Part shown: positions 16,160 to 22,917 of the stretch, piece by piece | Layout of the letters: each line of letters begins with the position of its first letter | How positions within the stretch are numbered: position 1 is the first letter of the stretch | Source of the DNA: an uncultured Eubacteriales bacterium | GTDB lineage: Bacteria; Bacillota; Clostridia; Oscillospirales; Ruminococcaceae | Direction of reading: 5' to 3' | Length of the DNA: 22,917 bases | NCBI GenBank assembly: GCA_959605275.1 | Contig: CAUHFD010000017.1 | Coordinates: forward strand, 1 to 22,917 | Program-made: the position numbers and the translations under genes | Notes under the pieces: model-generated | What the model was told of the DNA's origin: nothing | Seen by the model: only the letters and a program-made list of their open reading frames with translations | Databases searched by the model: none

Positions 16160-16184
16160 AATTTTATATGGGATGTGATGCTAT

Positions 16185-17015
16185 ATGAAAAAGGGAATTA
16201 GTATGTGGGCATTTACCGATCGCAGTCCTGAAGTGTGTTTTCAGCTTGCTCAAAAATATGGGTTTGATGGCGTTGAGGTCGCATTGGGAGAAAACGGTCC
16301 AGTAAAATTTGATTCCACGCAAGACGATATAAAACAATATCGTAAGGTTGCCGAGAGCTATGGAATGTCTTTGTATAGCTTGGTTTGTGATCTTTGTTGG
16401 GCATACTCTTTGACTTCTAATTCAACTGACATTTGTAATAAGGCTGAAGAGATGGTCATCACTCAGCTTAAGATTGCATCTTGGCTTGGCTGTGATACTA
16501 TTTTAGTGCTTCCCGGCATGGTTCAAGGACTTTCTTCGGAAGATGAAATTGTATCTTATGACGTTGTTTATAACAGATCATTAGAGGCTTTGAAGCGTCT
16601 TTCTAAGTATGCAGAAGAATTTGGCGTAACAATAGGTCTCGAAAATGTATGGAATAAATTCTTGCTTTCTCCTCTTGAAATGCGTGACTTTATTGATAAA
16701 ATTGGCAGCTCAAGAGTTCAGTCTTATTTCGACGTGGGAAATGTGGTGGTAAACGGTTTTCCGGAGCAATGGATTAAAATCCTGTCCAATCGCATTGCGA
16801 AGATTCACTTTAAAGATTATATAAGAAGCAACGGAACCCTGGATGGCTTTGTTAATATTCTGGAAGGCGACGTTGATTATAAAGCTGTTATGAAGGCACT
16901 TGATGAAATCGGATATAACGGGTGGGTTACTGCTGAGGTATTTCCTATAAACGGAAGCACTGAAGAAGCATTAAAAATCAATTCATTGGCTATGGATCAA
17001 ATATTAAGGAGATAA
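16185..17015 (+). CDS. Sugar phosphate isomerase/epimerase-type TIM barrel (AP endonuclease 2 fold), copy A
   Basis: 276 residues; starts 25 bases after the deacetylase with a weak GGGATGTGATG upstream. Seen: the four metal ligands of the xylose isomerase/tagatose epimerase fold in their usual order, Glu153 (GLENVW), Asp183 (YFDVGN), His208 (KIHFKDY) and Glu251 (TAEVFP), plus the early 'FDGVEVAL' strand. Family role: divalent-metal-dependent isomerisation or epimerisation of keto/hydroxy sugars; members paired with Gfo/Idh/MocA dehydrogenases also process 3-keto sugars. The next gene, a dehydrogenase, starts 5 bases on. Specific substrate unknown. Confidence 0.85.
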   Translation: MKKGISMWAFTDRSPEVCFQLAQKYGFDGVEVALGENGPVKFDSTQDDIKQYRKVAESYGMSLYSLVCDLCWAYSLTSNSTDICNKAEEMVITQLKIASWLGCDTILVLPGMVQGLSSEDEIVSYDVVYNRSLEALKRLSKYAEEFGVTIGLENVWNKFLLSPLEMRDFIDKIGSSRVQSYFDVGNVVVNGFPEQWIKILSNRIAKIHFKDYIRSNGTLDGFVNILEGDVDYKAVMKALDEIGYNGWVTAEVFPINGSTEEALKINSLAMDQILRR

Positions 17016-17020
17016 AAAGT

Positions 17021-18031
17021 ATGATTAATGTTGCCATTATTGGATTCGGCGGTATTGCCAAAGCTGCTCATTTCCCTTCTTATGTGAAGTTGGAACAAGA
17101 AGGAAAGGCTCATTTGGCAGCGATATGCGATATTTGTCCCGAGCAATTCACAGAAAAGATGGAAATTAATATAGGCGGTTCCGAAATATGTTTAAATGAT
17201 GCCGTAAATAAATATACCGACTGGCAGGAGATGCTGAAAAACGAACAAATTGACATGGTGGATATTTGTCTTCCGACATATCTTCATGCAGAAACCACTT
17301 GTGAAGTTTTGAAAATGGGATATCATGTTCTTTGTGAAAAGCCCATGAGTCTTTCATATGAAGAATGTTGTAGAATGATAGATGCTGCTAATCAAAGTGG
17401 GACAAAATTGATGATTGGTCAGTGCCTAAGATTTAGCAATAAATACAATTACCTCAAAAAGGTGGTTGATGAGAGCACTTTCGGTAAGGTTAAGTCTGGT
17501 GTTTTTCAGCGTTTAAGCGGACCTCCTGTATGGGGATGGGATAATTGGTTTATGGACTATGACCGTTCTCATGGTTGTGTACTTGATATGCATATTCATG
17601 ATGTGGATATGATCCGCTACCTTTTTGGTGAACCGGAATCCGTTTCTTGCTGTACGCAAGACATTTATGCTAAAAAGGACTTAGCACATTCCAGAATTAG
17701 GTACCCGGATTTTACAATGCTGGCAATTGGAGACTGGTCTCAAGAAGGATTGCCTTTTGCCGTAGAATACAGAGTGGCGTTTGAAAAAGCCACTGTGGAT
17801 TATAAGGATGATATTGTTACTGTATATCCCAGAGGCGGCGAGGCGTTCAAGCCTCAAATTGAGGATGATGATTTCTATTATAATGAAATTAAGTTCTTGA
17901 TTGACAGTATTGCCAACAATACAGAAAATACAGCCAATCCGCCTGAGAGTGCTGCAATGTCTGTAAAACTTGTAAATGCATTATTGGAAAGCTCGGAGAA
18001 AAACGGGGATTTTATAGTTTTTGAAAAATAA
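17021..18031 (+). CDS. Gfo/Idh/MocA-family NAD(P)-dependent sugar oxidoreductase, copy A
   Basis: 336 residues; AAGGAG (17006-17011) overlaps the end of the preceding gene. Seen: Rossmann start VAIIGFGGIAKAAH, 'DMVDICLPTYLHAE', the family catalytic Lys107 in CEKPMS, and the C-terminal substrate segment Asp189-Met-His-Ile-His193-Asp-Val-Asp (CVLDMHIHDVDMIRYLFG). Known chemistry: reversible oxidation of a ring hydroxyl of a sugar or inositol using NAD(P). The set EKP plus D...H is complete, so it should be active. It sits between an isomerase and a NagB-like protein, suggesting a keto-sugar intermediate that is then isomerised or deaminated. Confidence 0.88.
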   Translation: MINVAIIGFGGIAKAAHFPSYVKLEQEGKAHLAAICDICPEQFTEKMEINIGGSEICLNDAVNKYTDWQEMLKNEQIDMVDICLPTYLHAETTCEVLKMGYHVLCEKPMSLSYEECCRMIDAANQSGTKLMIGQCLRFSNKYNYLKKVVDESTFGKVKSGVFQRLSGPPVWGWDNWFMDYDRSHGCVLDMHIHDVDMIRYLFGEPESVSCCTQDIYAKKDLAHSRIRYPDFTMLAIGDWSQEGLPFAVEYRVAFEKATVDYKDDIVTVYPRGGEAFKPQIEDDDFYYNEIKFLIDSIANNTENTANPPESAAMSVKLVNALLESSEKNGDFIVFEK

Positions 18032-18034
18032 TAT

Positions 18035-18053
18035 AAGGGAGATAATAAAAATG
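18035..18053 (+). promoter_or_regulatory. Ribosome site fixing the NagB-like start at 18051
   Basis: AAGGGAG (18035-18041) is 9 bases before ATG 18051. An earlier in-frame ATG at 18021 lies inside the preceding gene and has no ribosome site. Confidence 0.75.
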
Positions 18054-18998
18054 GACTTTAATTCTACAGTCAAAGGTTCGGCTTTGGAAGGCTTTTATCC
18101 TTCCGGTTGGGATTTTGAAAAGATAGACGCTTGTATTGACAAACCTGAAAATATTTTTGACAGACAAAGTGATTGGAATCCTGATTTTAATTTGGTTCAG
18201 TGCGACAGCTTGAATGAATTTGAAACGTATATGGGCCATGAGATTGCAATGCAAATCAAGTTGGCAAAAGACAACAGTCAAAAAATAGCATTTATTTTGC
18301 CGGTTGGACCGATGGGAATGTATAAATGGGTCGTCTATTTTCTAAAAGAATGGCGCGTTTCTTGCGAGCATGTATATACTTTTAATATGGATGAATGGGC
18401 GGACGGCGAAGGAAATACGCTTCCTAGTGATAACAGCGGTTCATTTCAGTACGCTATGGAACAAGCCTTGTTTCATCCTTTGGGAGAGTTGACAGTTCCC
18501 GTGTCGCAGCGTAATTTTGCAACAAAAACCAATTTGCCTACATATCCGGAAAAAATTTCTGCTTTAAAAGCAGAAGGAGCCAAATTGGTCTTGGTATATG
18601 GTATTGGCAGAATGTGTCACATTGCTTTTTGGGAACCCACATTTGCAGCGGAATTTTCCAGTGCTGAGGAATGGGAGCAAGCTCCTTATAAATTGGGCGC
18701 TAAAATTCACCCGCTGACAGTGGAACAGAATGCTTTAACCAGCTTTAAGTCAAGAACTTCTCTTGTTCCGTGTCGTGCAAATACGATTGGCCCCGGTATT
18801 TTTCTGAAAGCGGACTATGCTATCGGCGGCGCAGATGGTATTTTGGGCAGGGGAATGCAGTGGCAGGGACTTTCCCTTTGGATGACGTTAAGATATGGCA
18901 AAAATCCATGTGTTACATCAACCTATATTCCTACCTTGCCAGGAAAATTGTTCTTCCTGAAAGAACTGGCGGGACCGTTAGAAGCCGAGTGTAACTAA
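18051..18998 (+). CDS. NagB-like glucosamine-6-phosphate deaminase/isomerase family protein
   Basis: 315 residues from the chosen ATG. Seen: 'IAFILPVGPMGMYKWVV' (phosphate-loop region), 'TFNMDEW' with Asp114 (Asp72 of E. coli NagB), and 'GIGRMCHIAFWEP' with His190 and Glu195 matching His143 and Glu148. At the position of NagB Asp141 (Asn in B. subtilis) stands Met188, and the following Gly is Cys. The insert 'SSAEEWEQAPYKLGAK' and the C-terminus differ from true NagB, and it is about 50 residues longer. So it belongs to a NagB-related branch whose catalysis may differ. In the operon it probably deaminates or isomerises an amino sugar left by the deacetylase, perhaps a keto-sugar rather than GlcN-6-P. 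Cytoplasmic. Confidence 0.8.
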   Translation: MDFNSTVKGSALEGFYPSGWDFEKIDACIDKPENIFDRQSDWNPDFNLVQCDSLNEFETYMGHEIAMQIKLAKDNSQKIAFILPVGPMGMYKWVVYFLKEWRVSCEHVYTFNMDEWADGEGNTLPSDNSGSFQYAMEQALFHPLGELTVPVSQRNFATKTNLPTYPEKISALKAEGAKLVLVYGIGRMCHIAFWEPTFAAEFSSAEEWEQAPYKLGAKIHPLTVEQNALTSFKSRTSLVPCRANTIGPGIFLKADYAIGGADGILGRGMQWQGLSLWMTLRYGKNPCVTSTYIPTLPGKLFFLKELAGPLEAECN

Positions 18999-19025
18999 GT
19001 TTAAATAGTAAAAGGTGTTTGGATA

Positions 19026-20060
19026 ATGAAAAAATTAAAGGTTGCTGTTATAGGTTGTGGCCGTATTTCGTGTAGGCACCTTGACACTGCACGCGATTTG
19101 GATTGTGCTGATTTGGTGGCTGTTTGTGATATTATTCCCGAGCGTGCTCAGGCTGTTGCAGAAAAATATTCCGCACAAAGTTATACTGATTATAAGGTAA
19201 TGATCGAAGAAAACAAATTAGATGCAGTTCATATTTGTCTTCCTCATTATATACACACAGAGGTTGCCCAATATGCGCTCAGGCATGGGGTGAATGTCAT
19301 CAGCGAAAAGCCTATGAGCATTAAATATGAGGATGCAGTTGCAACAGTCAAGTTAGCCGATGAAATGAATTTGCAGTACGGTGTTATTTTTCAGTGTCGT
19401 TATAATACACCATCGCGCCTGGTGAAAAAAAGAATTACGGATGGAAGACTCGGTAAGGTAAAATGTGGAAGAGTGGTTCTTACATGGAGTCGCTCGGATG
19501 ATTATTACAGTTCTTCCGACTGGAAAGGCACATGGGATAAAGAAGGCGGAGGAGTGGTTATTGATCAGGCGATCCATTCCATCGATCTGGCAAACTGGTT
19601 TATCTCTTCCAATCCCGTCGAAATACAGTCTTCACTGCATAATCGCAACCATAAAATAATGACTGTAGAAGATACAGCAGAAGGCCTTATTAAATATGAA
19701 AACGGTGCTTTGCTCAGTTTCTATTCCATGAATACTTATTGTATTGATGAGCCGATAGAAATACGGCTATACTGTGAAAATGGAACAGCAAGATTGTCCT
19801 ATAATGATGCTGTTATCACTTATAATGACTCAACCGTTGAAACGATAAAAAACAGTTCTCAGAAAATTGTTACATATACAGGCGGTCAAGAGTATTGGGG
19901 ATTGCAGCATGCAGTACAGATCAATCAATTTTATAAAAGTCTTCTGGGACTTGAAGAATTGGAGATCACCGGCAAAGAGGCTTTAAAGATACAAAAAATT
20001 GTTTGTGACATTTATGAAAACGACGATAATCATTTTCGTAGCAAAAGTCTGAATGCATAA
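19026..20060 (+). CDS. Gfo/Idh/MocA-family NAD(P)-dependent sugar oxidoreductase, copy B
   Basis: 344 residues, 27 bases after the NagB-like gene. Seen: VAVIGCGRISCRHL Rossmann start, 'LDAVHICLPHYIHTE', catalytic Lys95 in SEKPMS, the substrate loop 'GGGVVIDQAIHSIDLANWF' with Asp180 and His184, and a C-terminal beta sheet with 'EDTAEGLIKYENGALLSFY'. This is the usual two-domain build. It is only distantly like the copy at 17021; the latter has an acidic CVLDMHIHDVD loop, this one DQAIHSID as in more typical dehydrogenases. Different substrates or opposite directions (oxidation, then reduction) are plausible. It pairs with the isomerase 20 bases downstream. Confidence 0.88.
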   Translation: MKKLKVAVIGCGRISCRHLDTARDLDCADLVAVCDIIPERAQAVAEKYSAQSYTDYKVMIEENKLDAVHICLPHYIHTEVAQYALRHGVNVISEKPMSIKYEDAVATVKLADEMNLQYGVIFQCRYNTPSRLVKKRITDGRLGKVKCGRVVLTWSRSDDYYSSSDWKGTWDKEGGGVVIDQAIHSIDLANWFISSNPVEIQSSLHNRNHKIMTVEDTAEGLIKYENGALLSFYSMNTYCIDEPIEIRLYCENGTARLSYNDAVITYNDSTVETIKNSSQKIVTYTGGQEYWGLQHAVQINQFYKSLLGLEELEITGKEALKIQKIVCDIYENDDNHFRSKSLNA

Positions 20061-20080
20061 ACTTTAGAAGGGAGCATTAT

Positions 20081-20917
20081 ATGAAAATAGGTGTTTGTAT
20101 CCGTATTGATGATATGGATGAATTTGAAAAACAGATAGCAACGTTCCCGGATGAAGGTTTTACAACATGTCAGCTTCTCGCATGGAAACCGGAAGTTTGG
20201 ACTGTTGAAAATGCGAAAAAGATAAAAGGACTATTAGACAAGTATCATGTTACTCCTTCTGCTTTTTGGGCAGGATGGGCCGGCCCCGCTGTATGGGATT
20301 TTTATGATGGTCCCCGCACGCTGGGACTGGTTCCTCCCAAGTATCGTGAAATGAGAATAAAAAATCTGTGTGATGGCGCTGATTTCGCAAAATTGTTAGG
20401 GATTCAAGACGTGATCACTCATATGGGATTTATTCCTGAAAATCCAAATGATCCTGAATTTATACCATTTTGCAATGCGGTTCGGGTGGTCGCTGAACAT
20501 CTTCAAAAAAATGGGCAATATTTGTTGTTTGAAGCGGGTCAGGAAACGCCTACTACAATGGTGCGTTGTTTCGAAGTGGTAGGTACAGATAACCTGGGTG
20601 TTAATTTGGATACCGCGAATGTTATTTTGTATGGCAAGTCTAACCCTGTTGATGCGTTGGATGTATTTGGAGATAAGGTCAGAAATCTTCATGCCAAAGA
20701 TGGTCAATATCCCACTAATGGTCATTTTCTTGGTGAAGAAACACGTTTGGGGGACGGTAAAGTTGATTTTAGGGCGCTGATTCAAAAATTACATGACATT
20801 GGATATGACTCTCATATTACGATTGAACGAGAAATCGACGGAGAAAAACAAATTGAAGATATCAGATATGCTAAGAAATATCTTCAAAATATTATCGATG
20901 ACGTCTATGGCTGCTAA
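20081..20917 (+). CDS. Sugar phosphate isomerase/epimerase-type TIM barrel, copy B
   Basis: 278 residues; AGAAGGGAG precedes the ATG. Metal ligands in order: Glu151 (LLFEAGQ), Asp177 (VNLDTAN), His204 (NLHAKDG) and Glu249 (TIEREI). Other landmarks are 'FWAGWAGPAVWDFYDGP', 'HMGFIPENP' and 'LGDGKVDF', the last a common phrase before the final strand in this fold. Same fold as the 16185 protein but clearly diverged, with a glycine/tryptophan-rich insertion after the second strand. Last gene of the operon; probably works with dehydrogenase B. Could act as an epimerase, an isomerase or, as in some relatives, a 3-keto-glycoside processing enzyme. Confidence 0.85.
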   Translation: MKIGVCIRIDDMDEFEKQIATFPDEGFTTCQLLAWKPEVWTVENAKKIKGLLDKYHVTPSAFWAGWAGPAVWDFYDGPRTLGLVPPKYREMRIKNLCDGADFAKLLGIQDVITHMGFIPENPNDPEFIPFCNAVRVVAEHLQKNGQYLLFEAGQETPTTMVRCFEVVGTDNLGVNLDTANVILYGKSNPVDALDVFGDKVRNLHAKDGQYPTNGHFLGEETRLGDGKVDFRALIQKLHDIGYDSHITIEREIDGEKQIEDIRYAKKYLQNIIDDVYGC

Positions 20918-21275
20918 TGAGCTATAAGAAAAATATAACTTGCAGGAAGGGAACGATATGGACACATTTAAATTGCCGATGTAAAGGGAAAAGGCATAGT
21001 AAACGGTTTTGTCAATAAAAGTGGGTAAGTTTTTTTGTATAAGTAAAGAATTAGATGTTTACTACATAGAGGGGAACCCCTCTATGTAGTAAATGGGGAT
21101 CAAATTAGGTGCTCGTATTTCTCGAGGTTGCTTGCTCAAACCTGCACAAGGCGAAACGGAAAATGATCATAGAGAGAAAGTAAAGCAGATGAATATACTG
21201 TTTCAAAAGCGGTATATCGTCCATAACATCTTATACTAAAATCTAATTATGCATCTACGGAAAGGATGAATCAGC
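20918..21275 (+). other. 358-bp gap after the operon, with gene-start relic and a palindrome
   Basis: An AGGAAGG ribosome site (20944-20950) precedes ATG 20958, but that frame stops after 8 codons (20982-20984); it may be the relic of a lost gene start. A perfect 17-bp-stem hairpin follows at 21058-21093. A 48-codon frame at 21093-21239 has no ribosome site outside the hairpin and no recognisable product. Nothing else is visible before the ribosome site of the next gene. Confidence 0.45.
21058..21093. repeat. Perfect 17-bp inverted repeat, 2-base centre
   Basis: 21058-21074 is the exact reverse complement of 21077-21093, with AA between. The stem top is GGGG/CCCC. No T-run follows on either strand. 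It may end the upstream operon's transcript, or act as a roadblock or stability hairpin. Confidence 0.85.
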
Positions 21276-22805
21276 ATGACACAATTGCAAAATCATGTTT
21301 TTCAACCGGCTCAGATTTTTGCAGATAACATGGTACTGCAAAGGGATCAAAAGATTCCGGTGTGGGGTTTGGGTAAAGTCGGAGCGGCGGTACAGACTTC
21401 TTTGTTGCAGGATGACACCGTATTGGAAACACAGTGCGCAGAGGTAAAAGAGGATGGGACCTTTTATCTGAATTGTCTGCCAGACCCGGCTCATTTACCC
21501 GATATACCCTGACTCTCGAATGTCAGGACAAAAAAATTGTTTATCGGGATATCCTGATCGGTGAGGTTTATTTGGCGGCTGGACAGTCTAATATGGAATT
21601 TCCGATTCTTTTTTCACAGAACAGAAACCAACTGCTGGAGCAGGCAAATAATCCTAACCTGCGCTTTTGCCGAATTTATCGGGAAGCACCGGATCAAGCC
21701 CCTCGTATGAGGGAGCCGCAATTCGAAGTAACTGCGATATGGGGCAGAGGAGATTCTTCTGCTGATTTGGATCCGGTTTCTGCGGTTGCATATAGCTTTA
21801 TTTGGCATTTGTATCGGATGACCGGTGAAAAGTGGCCGATTGCTTTTGTGGATATCTCCAAGGGCGGTGCAAGATTGGAAACATTTTTGACTCGTTCCCA
21901 AATCGACAGCCTGCCGCTATTACATAAAATTATTTTCGAGGAAAACCGCGAGGAGGATCATTGGGGAACTCACGGAGCAGAAAACTTTAACGAAATCATG
22001 GGCATGTATTATGAACGAGTTTGCCCGATCAAGCATATCAAAGTGAAAGGAATCCTTTGGTATCAGGGGGAAAGTAATCTGGGCACACAGAAAAAATCAG
22101 ATGCCTATATTCCTGCTTTTGAGGAACTGTGCAGGGGATTCAGCAGATATTTCGGCGTTGACGGAGAAGAACTGCCTGTTATTTACATGATGTTGGCTCC
22201 TTTTGATTATAGCGAATGGAATGCCGAATTGGGGCTGCCGCAATTTTGGGAAGCACAGCATCAGATTGCGCGGAATCATCCTGATACGATGCGGGAAATT
22301 CCGATTTATGATCTGCCTTTGGATTATATCCCGTCGGCTTTGGCTGATGCGTATCCTCCGGAAACCTTTCATCCAATCCATCCGATCTGCAAATTTCCAG
22401 TTGGCAAGCGGATGGCGGAAGCGGCAATGAAATTGGTGTATCATACCGGCGGATCCATACATGCCGCCTTATCCGGTTTCATATGATCTATCATCCGATC
22501 GTATCACAGTAACGTTTGCTGCGGTCAGTGCGCTGAAATCCTTGAATGGAGAAAATTTACGCGGCTTTTGTGTCTGCGGCGAAGATCGTCGGTTTGTTCC
22601 TGCCAAGGCAGAAATATCCGGAGAAAAAGATGTTGTAGTATACAGCGACAAGGTGCAGCATCCGGTTGCCGTTACTTATGCGTTTGAGAATATCAATCAC
22701 TGTTCCAATCTGTGTGACAGCGAGGGAAGAATGGCTGTTCCGTTCAGAAGCGACCGAATCGCCTCCGAGTATTTTATGTCTGAAAAACAGAAACAGCCGA
22801 TGTGA
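21276..22805 (+). pseudogene. Sialate O-acetylesterase-like gene, two frameshifts
   Basis: About 509 codons in total. The N-terminal part (21276 to about 21480) reads 'FADNMVLQRDQKIPVWG', as in SASA-type esterases. It then loses one base (about 21480) into a second phase carrying the SGNH signature AAGQSNMEF (Ser codon at 21587), GILWYQGESN (about 22050-22078) and HPIHPICKFPVGKRMA (His codon at 22379). It regains the first phase by one inserted base near 22453-22457, continuing YMPPYPVSYDLSSDR to the stop at 22803. An AAGGATG ribosome site lies before the ATG. Intact members remove O-acetyl groups from sialic acids or acetylated sugars. All catalytic motifs survive, so the decay is recent, or the two indels are assembly errors. 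If intact, it would fit the host-glycan theme. Confidence 0.85.
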
Positions 22806-22819
22806 GCATTTAAAGTAAA

Positions 22820-22867
22820 TTTCTCCTATGGTAGTTTCTTTCATTCTGCCATGGGAGAAAGCTTTTT
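22820..22867 (+). terminator. Intrinsic terminator after the esterase gene
   Basis: 22820-22834 pairs with 22846-22860 over 15 bases with two G-U pairs and an 11-base loop, followed by GC and TTTTT (22863-22867). It lies 14 bases after the stop codon. Confidence 0.7.
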
Positions 22868-22880
22868 GGTGTCTTTAGAC

Positions 22881-22910
22881 GTAGAAATAAACCCTCGTTT
22901 CTACCGAGGG
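22881..22910. repeat. Interlocked short inverted repeats at the window edge
   Basis: GTAGAAA (22881-22887) pairs with TTTCTAC (22898-22904), and CCCTCG (22892-22897) pairs with CGAGGG (22905-22910). The two stems overlap in order, so only one should form at a time (with no linker, a pseudoknot looks strained). Possibly the end of an element that begins beyond the window. Confidence 0.5.
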
Positions 22911-22917
22911 AAGAAAA

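Noticed and set aside
18051..18998. Plain nagB assignment
   Set aside because: Key loop residues differ (Met188, Cys189) and the protein is longer; only family-level naming is safe.
21093..21239. 48-codon open frame before the esterase relic
   Set aside because: Starts inside the hairpin, has no ribosome site and no recognisable similarity.

Overview
The window reads as chromosomal DNA of an anaerobic, probably gut-associated Bacillota (Clostridia/Oscillospiraceae-like). The pointers are Gram-positive purine-rich ribosome sites (AGGAGG, AAGGGAG), lipoproteins with Ser/Thr-rich linkers, an IS5-type element and a dense set of carbohydrate genes. This is inference from style; there is no rRNA or marker gene. 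I found no tRNA, rRNA or CRISPR array.

Layout. (1) 1-2052 is the 3' part of a large membrane-anchored surface protein, closed by a terminator-like hairpin. (2) 2145-13182 holds three paralogues of the DUF4874/DUF4832 (barrel-like) family: a lipoprotein at 2145, a copy without signal peptide at 5827 and a lipoprotein at 11428. Between them lie a lipoprotein sugar-binding protein of ABC type with no permease genes, a PhnP-like metallo-beta-lactamase-fold hydrolase, and a cytoplasmic GH101/GH129-like glycosidase. A dead IS5-group element with intact ends and a TTAA target duplication sits before the third paralogue. (3) Two AraC-family regulators (13259 on +, 14502 on -) converge on a 355-bp gap containing a perfect 34-bp-stem inverted repeat. 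(4) From overlapping divergent promoters near 15363-15411 runs a tight six-gene operon (15452-20917): PIG-L deacetylase, sugar isomerase/epimerase, Gfo/Idh/MocA dehydrogenase, NagB-like deaminase/isomerase, a second Gfo/Idh/MocA dehydrogenase and a second isomerase/epimerase. (5) After a 358-bp gap with another perfect hairpin comes a sialate O-acetylesterase-type gene broken by two frameshifts, then a terminator.

How the parts could work together (inference): surface lipoproteins capture or trim an amino-sugar-containing glycan, the solute-binding protein delivers fragments to an ABC permease encoded elsewhere, and cytoplasmic enzymes (the DUF4832 copy without a signal, the GH129-like enzyme) release sugars. 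These are then deacetylated (PIG-L), oxidised/epimerised (two Gfo/Idh/MocA plus two TIM-barrel isomerases) and deaminated (NagB-like). A GH129-like enzyme together with a former sialate esterase suggests mucin-type host O-glycans. The most novel part is the triplicated DUF4832 family spread over two cell compartments and tied to an oxidative amino-sugar operon.
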